From Salvia splendens (taxonomy: Eukaryota > Streptophyta > Magnoliopsida > Lamiales > Lamiaceae): a stretch of DNA of 64,000 bases. Below are positions 1 through 11,047 of the stretch, piece by piece. A program made the position numbers and the translations under genes. The stretch is from positions 3,410,001 through 3,474,000 of the forward strand of contig NC_056041.1 in the NCBI RefSeq assembly GCF_004379255.2, given 5' to 3'. The notes beneath the pieces are model-generated. The model saw nothing but the letters and a program-made list of their open reading frames with translations, was not told the DNA's origin and did not search any database. Each line of letters opens with the position of its first letter. The stretch's first letter is position 1.

Positions 1-2738
1 TTTTATCAAAGTTAAAACCATTTTATGTTACATTTATTTATATTATATTTGGCGTTGACGTTTCAAGTGGGAGACATGTGTAGGTTCATTGAATCTGGAC
101 GTTTCTTACACAAAGTGAGATCTTGTCTTGAATAAATTTAATTACCCACATGCATGGAACTTGGACGCTTTTACGGTAAAAAAGAAACTGTATTAACTTT
201 TAACTGTATTTATGTGCGCAGTTACTGTTTTATTTTTCATGAGATCAAATTTATTATGTCCTCATTTCATATATCTTGATTTTGTTGACTAAATGTTAAA
301 CTGAATTATGTACAGCAGTGACAGTATCTGTGAAAAAACTAAATTGTGGCACACGAGAATCACAATATAGATTAATGAGATAGATGTAGAGTTAAATTGA
401 TGAATGAAACAAATTATACTCCACATTTTTAGACTTATAGTATGTGAATATTTCAACTACTTTTATTGTGTACTAAGATGCGGCATGTGCATTTAATTTT
501 ATGGTAGTCATTTTGAGACGCAGTGTCTCTACTATAATTAATGGGTAGTTTTAGATTTACATGAAATATTTTAAGAATAATTTGCATGAAATATTTTGAG
601 GATAATCGACATAATTTGCATGAAATATTATAAGAATATTTGCATGAAATAAAACATAATTTGCATGAATTATAAGAATAATAAACATAATTTGCATAGA
701 TTTACATGAAATATTTTAAGAATCATTTGCATGAAATATTTTAAGGATAATCGACATAATTTGCATGAAATATTATAAGAATATTTGCATGAAATAAAAC
801 ATAATTTGCATGAATTATAAGAACAATAAACATAATTTGCATAAAAACAACTAGATTAGGATAAATGAATTTCAATTTAACATTAATTAATTTGATTCCG
901 TGATTCTAGGAATCGGTTGTTAATTGATTTATCTCAACATAAATCAATATATGACGTATTGTTATGAAAAAATAGGACAGTGTAACTAGAATATAGAAAA
1001 TCATTTTTTAAAGGGTTTTGTGGTAATCTTTTTTCATAAATTATTATACTAATATACAATATTGTTTATATAGGGAGTATGCTAATTAATGCGCGCAGTT
1101 TTAGATTCATTTATACTCATTTCGTTTTCTAAATAAGTATTTTATGTAAAAAAAAATTGTTCTCAAATAAGTGTACCATTAAATAATTGTTAGTGTAATT
1201 ATGACATTTTCCATATAGTTATACTTTTTTCAAACTTGATAATTAGTTGTATATAACATATATGTATTTATCATAGTAGTATCATTTTACCGGTGATCTC
1301 ATTGCCCTATAGAGTTGGAGTGTTATAGGAAAATAAGATACAAAGGCAAAAATTAGTTTTCCTAGATTAGTGTTAATTAAATAATGTAAAATAAGGAATA
1401 CAATCTTATCTTATAGTCTTATATGCAGGAAACACTCTATATAAAAGAATGAACATAGTACGCAAACTGAATCAATAATTCATAGAGAATACGAAAGTTA
1501 TACTCACTTATTTTACCTATAATTGTACGGTTACAAATCTTTTTACATTCTATACATGGGTAAATTAATTTTATTAATTGTATGATTCTAAAAGCGTTTC
1601 CAATTTACACAAATAATAGTTGTACACGTTTTTTGACCAAAGTCAAGATTGACATTGAATTTCTTATTTCTATAATCGTGATTCTTGCTGTACCAGAAGA
1701 GTTGTAGTGATATTATAAATATTATTTTATTACTGTATGCCAAAGTTGACTCATTAAGTCATTTACGAACTTTGGAGTTTAATTATGCGCGTTACAGCTT
1801 TTAATAAACTTTTTCACGTTTTGACTTTGAATAATTGTACATCGACAGTTTGTAATTCTGTACTTTATTTTATTTGAATACAACATATGCTAGTATTCCA
1901 ATTAATAGTAGTATATTGAAAGTAAACGTAACTTGTACACGCTATAAAAAAACCTGCAAAACAAATTATATAAAATTACCTAACAACAAATTGAATATTG
2001 TTTATAAAATTACTTGTGCCACTTAAGTTTACCAAGGATATTTTAATCACGTAAATTTTTTAGAGCTTGCCAATAACTATAATAGAAGGCTTGCAATGTA
2101 ACGTTACTACTAGAAAGTAGAAACTTTGTGGAAAATAATAAACTCACTACAGTTAGTAAAACAAATAAGAAAAATGAAAATGAGATGCAAAAGCTAAGAA
2201 GTAATAACTCACCTTTAAAGTTTAGAAAGGTGTGAACTATTTAACTACATGCCTTTTCTTGCTCTTCATTTGCTGTAGAAACTACACTTGAATGAAAAAT
2301 GAAACAAACCAATAAGCACAATATGCACAGAACCATAAAAATGAGTTCTCTCATTCTCTAACATAGTAAAAGCTATTTTTGTTTTGCAGAATACAGACAG
2401 CATACAAACAAAAACTTTAGATGTTGAAAAAACTGGCCTTGTCCATCCTCTCTCTCCATCAAGCCTGAAGGAAACAAGAACCTCACGAGACAGGCACGAA
2501 CGCATCATGCCTCGTGAAACCTAAAATCTTTACATAAAATCAAAGCATTCACTGAATAAAAAACAGCAGTGTTGATCTTGTATTAACACTTCTCTTTACT
2601 ACCCTCGATTCAGCTCCCCAGGCTTGATGTTGAAGATGAATGGTAACTAAAACCCTCCTGCAACAGAGTTGATGCAGGGAGACTTACTTTGGAAATGGAA
2701 ACTCGACTATGGCAGGGAGAATGCCAGCTCTGTGGCAC
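1..2738. other. AT-rich intergenic region
   Basis: No convincing coding region on either strand. It is AT-rich spacer downstream of the kinase-like gene, which ends at 2739. The only clear structure is a 145-bp tandem duplication at 553-842, listed separately. The stretch 2240-2738 lies just past the kinase stop codon and may hold its 3' UTR. Confidence 0.6.
553..842. repeat. Tandem duplication, 2 x 145 bp, built on ATTTGCAT motifs
   Basis: Units 553-697 and 698-842 are nearly identical, with a few substitutions. Each contains several copies of a shorter element, ATTTGCATGAAAT, spaced by AT-rich DNA, so the structure is nested. ATTTGCAT occurs repeatedly on the + strand. No ORF is present. 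The simplest reading is unequal exchange or replication slippage. Confidence 0.85.
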
Positions 2739-5420
2739 CTAATACGAATCTTCTGCAAGGTCTCTGAGTTTGTTCAGCTCCGGGAGCTCGTCTTTTCCAA
2801 GATCCGGCCTGTCTTTCCTCCTAAGCTCAGCACACCTGAGTGATATCTTGGCAAGGGACAAGGCTTCTTCATAAGGCCAATCCGGCACAGATGGATCGAG
2901 CATCTCAACGAACGTCCCTTGGTTGACAGCTCTTTCAATGTGATGGCCCAATGCCATGGCGGGCTTGCCGGTGAGGATCTGTAGAAAAATTATCCCTAGG
3001 GAGAATCTATCAGATTTGACACCAAGCATGCCTGTTTGCTGATACTCAGGATCAATGTAGCAGAAGGTCCCGGTTGCGGATGTCATCAGGTATTGAGTGA
3101 CAGTGTCAGCTACGGATGGAGGGACGAGCCTGGCCAAGCCGACATCACTTATCTTGCTCACAAAGTTGCGGTCAAGTAGGATGTTAGCAGGCTTCAGATC
3201 ATGGTGCACCAGAGGCTCGGGTTTGGTTTGATGGAGGAAGAGCAAGCCAGTCCCAAATTCCAATCTCAGCAGCAATCCGGAACCTATGCTGCCAAGACAA
3301 AGGCGGAGTCTTCCCACGCTGGAATAGACGGTCTTCTAAGCTTCCGTTGGACATATACTCATAAACTAGGCAGACAAACTCCGGGCAGGCGCCTAGAAGT
3401 AGGACCATGTTCGGGTGTCGTATGCAACTCAGAATCTCAACCTAACACAAATATACTACAAGGATAAGCAACCATCTTAAGGGAAATATTGAATAATATC
3501 TTGGGTATACCTCTTGATTAAACTGTGATCTCCCGGGGGTGGCATCAGGGTGAAGAACCTTGACTGCACAAGGAGTATGGTCCAAATGACACTTGTAAAC
3601 CGGCCCATAACCTCCTTCTCCAATCTTTCTTGACTCTGAAAAGTACTCAGTAGAAAGCTCAATCTCCTCGATTGTGTACCTCCTATACCTGCAGTCAGCC
3701 TGAATAGCCCTACCCTTTTCTTCTGTCTCTTTCAAGGCCTTCATTTCCACAGTGATTCTTTTCTGAGCTTCCAACTCCGCTATCCTTTGAGCAGCTTCAG
3801 CATGCTCCAGTGCTGCCTTAGACTTGGCCTTTTCTTTCTCTGCAAGAGCCAAAGCTGTTTCTTCAGCAATTCGCGCCTCTTCTAACCTCCTCTGTTCTTC
3901 CAATTTCCATCGCTGCAGCTCTTTCGCCTATAATACATGAACAAAAATTATTAAACAGTACGAGAAAAAAGGGAAGCCAAGATGAAAAACAACGTGTTTT
4001 GCATGCCTTCTCCCTTGCTGTGAGTGCTTCTTTGCACGCAGTGCTATACATATCCTTTGTTTGCTTGAGCTCCTGCTTTAACCTTCTCATTTCAGCTTCA
4101 ACATCATCCTGCGACTCAAAGAAATTACAGCATTTGTTCAGGTAATTAAATATATAAGACGTACAGTTTTAAAATCCAAGGCCCTCACCATATTTTGTGG
4201 AGCAAAGCCTTTATCATTTTCAGGTGAAGCGAAATCTAATGGGGACAAAATGTCGACTGATTTGCGTCCGAGGTTCCAAGAATCGAAGCCTTGATCCGCA
4301 TCAGAGAATTCAGAAAGGCGGGGAGGTGTAGGGCCCCTATCAAAGCTATCACCGAAAGTAGGGAATACATCCACACTTCTCCGTGAGCTGACAAATGAAA
4401 TATCTGTATCCGGTGGAGAGATGTCATAAGCTCTTCCGTTGAGACCTCTTCGGGAAGTGAATGGAGACCTGTTTGCAGCATTTAATGAAAGGGCAACCAC
4501 AGAAAGAAGATCAAGGCTTTTGAACAAATGATAATATCATACGTGAAGTCGCTTAGCCTGCTTGAACGTGGAGATGCCTCAGATCCGGTGCGTGAGTTTA
4601 CTGAAAAGGAACCTGCATAGAAAAACATCACATCAAACTTGGCTCTTGATTCGAGATGGTAACATAGATATAGATAAATGACTACTTCTAGCACTGGTGG
4701 TTGATTGTAAAGAATTCTGCTCGACAGTATTGTTATACTTGATGCTGGCTTGAAGCAGTATCTGGTTACGGAGTTGGCTGGAGGGAGGCGGACGGGAAGC
4801 AGCTCTGGTGGACGAGATCTTCCCCTTAAATCTGCTTGTTTGTAAAGTACCTAATCAAATTTAGATTTCTGATTTTGCTTTAGGCATTGCAAGAAACGAG
4901 GGAAATGCACCTGAAGATGGTGCCTTTATTTGTAGCACCAAGAACCAACATATCGATTGCATTTTGCTTTGTAAAGTCGATGAGAGCTTTTGTGACATCT
5001 GCCTCGTCCAGCACAGCCTCGTGGCGTTGTATCTGAGAAACAAACAAGAATATTCATCAAGAAGCTGATCAAATTTTGTTCTTTCATTTCATATATTTGT
5101 GGAAACTGACATCTTTTCGTGTGCAGAGCACTCGGAGAGGAAGGAAGAGCTCCTTCAACTGTGGATCATCTCCAATTTCGTCGCCAGCTTCAGACGCATG
5201 GTTAGGCCCTGCGCCAAACACAAATTCTTCAAAGTAAGGTAGAGAGAGAGAGTTACATGGTTAAGTCTGACGTGGACCAAAATAACGGTCTGGCCTTTTA
5301 TAAGGAGATTGTCGGTAGCCCATTTGAGGGCAATTTGGCTGCCTCTATCCTTGTCAATTTGGCTGCCTCTATCGTCATCAGAACCATCTTATCTGCAGAA
5401 TTTGCCGGCGGAGGCCACAT
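2739..5420 (-). pseudogene. USP-domain receptor-like cytoplasmic kinase (At4g31230/PUB-kinase type), frame-shifted
   Basis: Intact relatives have an N-terminal universal-stress (UspA) domain, a coiled coil and a Ser/Thr kinase domain. Here the USP part lies at 4750-5420, the serine-rich linker at 4190-4470, the charged coiled coil at about 3690-4108 and the kinase at 2739-3680 (glycine loop GEGGYGPVY, VAIK-type lysine in CAVKVL, KISDVGLARL, GTFCYIDPEYQQTG). Clear exons include 3511-3927 and 2739-3441. The last exon is 703 nt; removing a 7-bp insertion near 3253-3262 restores a multiple of three and joins RFRIAAEIG to TGLLFLHQ. As written, translation stops before the HRD loop. That loop reads HHD rather than HRD. 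At the 5' end the ATG (5418-5420) is in a different frame from the USP-like sequence downstream, because of a 24-bp-spaced duplication at 5331-5373. About 20 USP residues also seem missing between exons near 4830-4910. No C-terminal U-box is present. Probably a pseudogene; sequencing error is the alternative. Confidence 0.8.
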
Positions 5421-5913
5421 TTTTACATCAATATTATTTCCACTCTCAGATATTTTTAATATGGTCTGAAACCTGGGCTTGTATCTTAGAGATGAACATC
5501 ACCCTCTCTCTCTCTTCCTCACTCACTCTCTCTCCTAGTTTTGTCCAATAGAGATATGTAAGGGGAGCTCCATCTTTAGCGGGTATATATCAATTTGACT
5601 TCGTTGGAAGAGTTTCCATGGTTATTGTTGCCTATCATTCTATAACCAGAAACATAAGGAGGGAATTTTTAACTATATCCACTTTTATTTCTTCAACTAA
5701 TATAATTCTAAACCACCTACAACTATTTAAATAAAACTCACAGAAAGATTAGCTTTATTGCATTTTAAGTCACTACATTCTACCACATTAGACCAAAGTT
5801 TACAATTCAAATATCACAATTCTCAACGAATTTGCAATGTGTAGAAATATGAATAAACTGTAACAAATCTAAAAATAACTAAGGAGCTTTCATACCTTTC
5901 AATTTCATCATCA
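5421..5913. other. Spacer between kinase-like gene and GT64 gene
   Basis: This holds the presumed 5' flank of the kinase-like gene, with a CT-rich (GA-rich on the coding strand) tract at about 5502-5535, and the 3' flank of the GT64 gene. No coding signal seen. Confidence 0.5.
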
Positions 5914-6867
5914 TCATCTGAAATCTTGATGATCACAAAGCATCAGTTTCCCACCCTTGTCACACAGCCCCTGTTCCCCAACATCATCCACCATTTTCCC
6001 ATAGCTATACTTCAACGGCATTCTCCCCAAAACCCTATGAAACCGCGTTATGCACTCCCCTCTCCTCTTCCTGTGCTCCACTCTCCTACTGCTCAGCCCC
6101 ACCTCCCTCATCCCCGCCGCCACGCCATCGTTCCTCGCGTCGCCGTAATCCCTAATTCCCCCTCCCCTCGCCCCCACCATCACCGGCCCCTTCCCACTCT
6201 CCTCCGCCACCACGAAATTCATCAGAATATCCTCGCAATTGTTCATCTCATCCACAATCTCCCTCGCCGCCGCGTACCGCGCGTCGCACGAGTAGATCCC
6301 GAGGTACTCGGCGCTCACGATCATGAGCTTCGTGAGCACAATCGAGTACTTCTCCCTCTCCATCGCGTAGATCCACGCCCTCGTCGCCACGTCGTACGCG
6401 TGCGACCGGGCGAAGAACCCAACCGCCCGATTCGGGTCGGATCTCCACACATTGAAGGCGAAGGAGATGGAATTCAGGTCGGGTTCGATGTCGTCGTCGC
6501 AGATCAGGACGGCTCGGGTCTGGATCACCTCCCAGGGGTGGAATCGGTGGTTGAGGCTGGCGGAGGGCGCGCGGAGCACGGCGGCGGATAGATTTTGAGT
6601 GAGGTCGGATAGTGTGCGGGTCGGCGTGGAGGGGTTGCACCAGAGGAGGATGACGGCGGCGACTGAGGGCGAGGCGGAGTAGGCGGCGGTGATGGAGCGG
6701 AGTAGCGGGATACGGTGCTCCGAGTAGCCGTTGATCACGACGGTCATCTGGTCAGAGCGGAGGGTGGTCGGGTCGGGTCGGATGCATTGCGGGTGGGGGA
6801 TTAATCGAGATGAAATGACGAAAAGGGGCAGGTGAAGTGAGATTAACCAGATGATTGTGATCCTCAT
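5914..6867 (-). CDS. Glycosyltransferase family 64 protein (EXT/GMT1-like)
   Basis: Single-exon gene of about 317 residues. GT64 enzymes are exostosin-type sugar transferases. In plants they include the Golgi transferases that add mannose or GlcNAc to glycosyl inositol phosphorylceramides. The sequence shows an N-terminal hydrophobic segment (residues about 3-18, signal anchor), the early motif TVVINGYSEHR, the nucleotide-sugar binding DDD motif in LICDDDIEPD (near residue 125), and the C-terminal ARGGGIRDYGDARN region. Length fits the short, intronless plant members such as At1g80290 (locus recalled from memory). I chose the ATG at 6867 because the protein from there opens directly with the membrane anchor; an in-frame ATG at 6918 adds 17 residues. 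The gene is GC-rich relative to its surroundings. The exact acceptor and donor are not deducible. Confidence 0.88.
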   Translation of the reverse strand: MRITIIWLISLHLPLFVISSRLIPHPQCIRPDPTTLRSDQMTVVINGYSEHRIPLLRSITAAYSASPSVAAVILLWCNPSTPTRTLSDLTQNLSAAVLRAPSASLNHRFHPWEVIQTRAVLICDDDIEPDLNSISFAFNVWRSDPNRAVGFFARSHAYDVATRAWIYAMEREKYSIVLTKLMIVSAEYLGIYSCDARYAAAREIVDEMNNCEDILMNFVVAEESGKGPVMVGARGGGIRDYGDARNDGVAAGMREVGLSSRRVEHRKRRGECITRFHRVLGRMPLKYSYGKMVDDVGEQGLCDKGGKLMLCDHQDFR

Positions 6868-8341
6868 TTGGATTTGTTGATTGATTACTTGCTGAAGCTG
6901 ATTTGAAATTATGAGCAAGGAATAGGATGATGACTTAAAGAAAATGCATTACTCGTAACTGGAGTACAAAAAAAAAAAATTTGAAAATCTTCTTAAAATG
7001 AAACTTTTTTTGTTTATTAATAGATTATAAAAAAAAATCTAAAATTTGAAATTTTCTCGTATTTCAACACACTATATTGACATTTCCATCCAAAACTATA
7101 ATTTGGTAATTTTTTATCTTTTTCAATTTAATTAATAAAAACAAAAATTGCACATGACAAATTTTAAACCACTGGATTTCTAAAATCCTATGGTCTTAAA
7201 TTAATTGTAGTTAGCAACTAGAGTGTGGGTTATCAATTGATCACTCCCGATAGTGTCATATAGTATCTGAATATAGCGAAAGGTATGTGTAGATATATCA
7301 TTAAATTAAATAAGGCGTAATGAGATGGAGACGAGAAGCAAATGAAACTGGGGTATGAGTATGATGCTCGTATCCATCTTTGTTTTTTTACACAAAAAGA
7401 TGGAGTATAAAAATTGGATGAATTAAGAATTTATTCTATTTTCGTTCTTGGAATATACTATTTCCAGAATCAGAACAACTGACAAATACTCCATATATCA
7501 TGATTTCATCTCAACTGCAGCATCGAATTTTTATCAAATTTACTTTTATTCTTTTCGTAAATTTATTACTATAAATTTATGTGATAAAATTGTAATTTAC
7601 CATATATTTATATAATAATTTGATTTAAGATCGTAAATTAAGTAACCAATATCATGGCAATCTAACTATAAATGTATAAATTATCAGTAGAATTTTATTT
7701 TCTCTTGTTTATTTTTATTATTTTCATAAATTTTTGTAATATTGTAATTTACTAATGTATAAGAAAAAATTGATTCAAGATTGTTCGTATTAGTCTATTA
7801 GATCATTGCAATCTAACCATAAACGCTGAAATATATCAATATAATATCAGCAAGATTTAATTTTAATGATAGACACTATATGTAATTATATATCTCAAAT
7901 TTGTATGATAATCCTATTGCTTATGGCGATGATTGATGATGCTAAAAATACTTCATAACAAAGAATAATAATGGGCTTCCAACGTTAAATTAAATCTTGG
8001 CTTCACCATAATCGTAATGTATGTATATGTGTAAAGGTGGTAGAAAAAGACAGAGAAAATTATAACAGAATTCCCACATGATTTAGACCCATGTTTTTAG
8101 TTTATTAACAAAGTGGAGTGCTTCTTTTTTGTTTTTGGTGCTTCACCTCATTTTCGGATTCTGCATTACATTCAGTCCAAGTTCATTTTACTCCACACCC
8201 CTATATAATAATGTAAATTATACTAGTATTTTATTTATATATATAGAAACTCAACCCTCTTCTATATATATCATCATGCCTCATCCTCCAACCAAGGAGA
8301 GCAAGAAATATTAAAGCGTGAGACACCCAAATAAAAGAGAA
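6868..8341. other. AT-rich intergenic region between divergent genes
   Basis: Separates the divergently transcribed GT64 (-) and DUF599 (+) genes and so holds both promoters. Long A/T runs, no convincing ORF. A TATA-like stretch lies at 8237-8246, about 100 bp before the DUF599 start. Confidence 0.5.
8237..8246 (+). promoter_or_regulatory. TATA-box candidate of DUF599 gene
   Basis: A TATATATATAG stretch lies about 96-105 bp upstream of the ATG at 8342, a suitable distance for a core promoter with a short 5' UTR. Such stretches are common in AT-rich DNA, so this is position-based only. Confidence 0.35.
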
Positions 8342-10674
8342 ATGGAATGGCAAAAAAGTTATGTGGATGTGATACTGGTGCCGTTGGCGTTTATGATATT
8401 CGTGGGATATCATCTGTGGCTGTGGCATAATGTCCGAACCCAACCCTTGTCTACCATCATTGGCACCAATGCTCGTGCCCGCAAATTATGGGTCGCCGCC
8501 ATCATCAAGGTACCTAGTTTCCTATACTATTTTTTATATGTTTTGTGAAATGAAAAACAAGTATACTGGTACTATATTTTTAAAAAATGTTTGGAAAATG
8601 TGATATTTTTCAATCTTTTTTTTTCACAACGCCTCCCACTTTATAGTGTTGCTTGCGTGCAAGTTTCGTAGTGTCAAACATATTCAGTTACGCCATTAAT
8701 AATAGTCTATATACGAAATGTAAATTCAATTTCTGATAATTTTTGCAAATTTAAAATTTCGTCGGAACTACTCTACTTTCTTTCCTTTTACATTATGGGA
8801 TTATAAATACGAGACAAACTCTAGTGCGTCCTGCGTCTATAAACACGATTTTTTTCTTGTTTTGTTTCACAGTAGTTTACAGATATTTATTCATCCATCC
8901 ATTATATTATGTCCCAATATTACTTTAACAAAATAAATTTATTAGCCAATAAAAAAATAATTAAAATTTAAGTGTATATCCTAATTTCAGAATTATTATA
9001 AAATCTAATTGTATTATTTAATCAATAACTATAAAAATAAATAAAATCACAGCATATTACTCCGTATTGTTAGGATCGTCGACTGCAACATTAGTTTGAT
9101 ATTGTCCGCTTTGGGTCAGGCCCGCACGGATTTGTTTTTGGGTCACTCCCAAAAGGCCTCAAACTAATTGGGGTTGGACAGGAATTATATACACCTTCCA
9201 ACTTCCCTCCCTCATCCGATGTGGGATGGGTTTGTAACCCAACAAACCTCCCCTCAAACCGAGACCACATCGGGAACGCAGTCGACACGAACATGGGTCG
9301 TTCCAGCCCTGGCCCCTGGGTCATCCTGGGCCCGACTCTAACCCGAGTCCTTCAGGGCCCGACCCTAACCGGGGCTCATCCAGGCACAACCCATAGCCAC
9401 CTGGGCTCTGATACCACTTGTTAGGATCGTCGACTGCAACATTAGTTTGATATTGTCCGCTTTGGGTCAAGCCCGCACGGATTTGTTTTTGGGTCACTCC
9501 CAAAAGGCCTCAAACTAATTGGGGTTGGACCGAAATTATATACACCTTCCAACTTCCCATACTCATCCGATGTGGGATGGGTTTGTACCCCAACACGTAT
9601 ATCCTAATTTCAGGTATTGATGCATGTCGAATAAATTTACAGATTTATGATTTAACAATGACATGACATCCAACCTTTTTGGTGCCACAATCTTAAACGG
9701 ATTATTTTAACTTTTTCTCAAGATTCACAATACCCAACATTGGGAATTTACAATTGATTGTTAACATTCCATATGCATTTTTAGATTAATATTCACATAA
9801 CATAACCTATGAAATATATAGTACTATCATTTTTAGAAATTTCAAATTTTTAATAATAAATGTAAAAATGTTAGTACTCCCTCCGTCCCAGAAAGATTGT
9901 CTCATTTCCTTTTTCACACTCGTTTTGTAAAAATAATAATAAATAATTAAAGTAGAGATGGAGTAAAGTAAAAGAGAGAATAATGTAGAGAATAGTATTA
10001 CCTACATTTTTCTTTCTCTTATTATACTCTCTTTCAACTTTACCTATTTATTATTATTTTTGCAAAACGGGTGCAAAAAATGAACTGAGACAATCTTTCT
10101 GAGACGGAGGGAGTATAATTAAGGGTTTGATGTGGCGCAGGACAACGAGAAGAAGAACATCCTAGCTGTCCAGACGCTGCGGAACACGATCATGGGATCG
10201 ACGCTGATGGCGACGACGTCGATCCTGATGTCCTCGGGGCTGGCGGCGATGATCAGCAGCACGTACAGCATCAAGAAGCCTTTGAACGACACCGTTTACG
10301 GCGCCCACGGCGAGTTCATGGTGGCGCTCAAGTACGTGTCGCTCCTCCTCATCTTCCTCCCCTCCTTCGTCTGCCACTCCCTCTCCATCTGCTTCATCAA
10401 CCAAGTCAGTTTCCTCATCAACTGCCCCGCCGACGAAGACGACAGCTGCATCATCACCCCGCCCTACGTGGCCGGGCTGCTCGATCAAGGATTATGGCTC
10501 AACACCTTCGGGAACCGCGTCTTCTACGCCGCGCTGCCGTTGATGCTGTGGATCTTTGGGCCCGTGCTTGTGTTTCTCTGCTCCGTTACCATGGTGGCGA
10601 TGCTGTATAATCTTGACTTCGTGCTCACGCCGGAGAAGGGGAAGAGTAGTGCCCATCAATGTGTATCTGCGTGA
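8342..10674 (+). CDS. DUF599 family membrane protein
   Basis: Two exons, 8342-8509 and 10141-10674, joined in phase 0 (…AAIIK then DNEKKNILAVQT), giving 233 residues. DUF599 proteins are plant and bacterial multi-pass membrane proteins of unknown biochemical function. Four hydrophobic segments are visible: VDVILVPLAFMIFVGYHLWL at residues 8-27, a second around LMATTSILMSSGLAAMI, a third around VSLLLIFLPSFVCHSLSICF, and a last one around LPLMLWIFGPVLVFLCS. The conserved W-HN-R-QP stretch follows the first helix. An in-frame ATG at 8318 would add eight residues; 8342 gives the usual MEW start. The 1.6-kb intron contains a complete TRIM and a Stowaway MITE. Arabidopsis At4g31330 is the homologue I recall. 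Confidence 0.9.
9068..9595 (-). mobile_element. TRIM (terminal-repeat retrotransposon in miniature)
   Basis: Two 177-bp direct terminal repeats (9068-9244 and 9419-9595) differ at about seven positions by eye and flank 174 bp of non-coding DNA. The element is bounded by the perfect 5-bp target duplication CGTAT (9063-9067 and 9596-9600). On the - strand the LTRs begin TGTTGGG and end CCTAACA. Two bases inside the right LTR lies TGGTATCAGAGCCC (complement of 9403-9416), the initiator-Met-tRNA primer binding site. A purine-rich tract next to the left LTR (complement of about 9245-9256) serves as polypurine tract. It has no gag or pol, so any movement would need proteins from another element. 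It sits antisense in the DUF599 intron. Confidence 0.95.
9877..10113. mobile_element. Stowaway-type MITE in DUF599 intron
   Basis: A 237-bp element with terminal inverted repeats beginning CTCCCTCCGTCYCAGAAAGA, flanked by TA on both sides (9875-9876 and 10114-10115), as expected for Tc1/mariner-derived Stowaway MITEs. The inverted repeats pair over about 30 bp with few mismatches. It ends only 27 bp before the first base of DUF599 exon 2, so the splice acceptor region lies against its right end. Confidence 0.92.
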
Positions 10675-10811
10675 TTAATTGATTGATTGCCTATGTTAAT
10701 CAAGTGGTTTCTTGTGTTAAGGACTAACAGTTGGTTCAATTTACAAACGAATTTTAGTAAAGTAGTACTCCATATGAGACAACAAAAATAATTTAAATCG
10801 TATAAGCATTA

Positions 10812-11047
10812 CTCCCTCCGTTCCACAGTAATAGAGTCATTTTGTCATTTTAGTACATTCCATAATAATAGAGTCATTTCCCTTTTTAGTAAAAGTCAAC
10901 ACATTTCTCCACACCTACTTTACTCTCTTCATCTCTCTACCTTTTTCATTTTCCACTTTATTCTCCATTTACTTAACTCACCTAACACAATTTTTCTTAA
11001 TATTCGTGTGAAAAAGAAACGCTTCTATTACTATGGAGCGGAGGGAG
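10812..11047. mobile_element. Stowaway-type MITE
   Basis: 236-bp element with CTCCCTCCGTTCCACAGTAA at its left end and a matching inverted copy (TTACTATGGAGCGGAGGGAG) at its right end, flanked by TA. Non-coding. Same terminal family as the copy in the DUF599 intron, but the subterminal sequence differs. Confidence 0.9.

Noticed and set aside
5926..6591. Long + strand ORF rich in His, Pro and Arg
   Set aside because: It is the antisense shadow of the GC-rich GT64 gene, whose protein shows clear family motifs.
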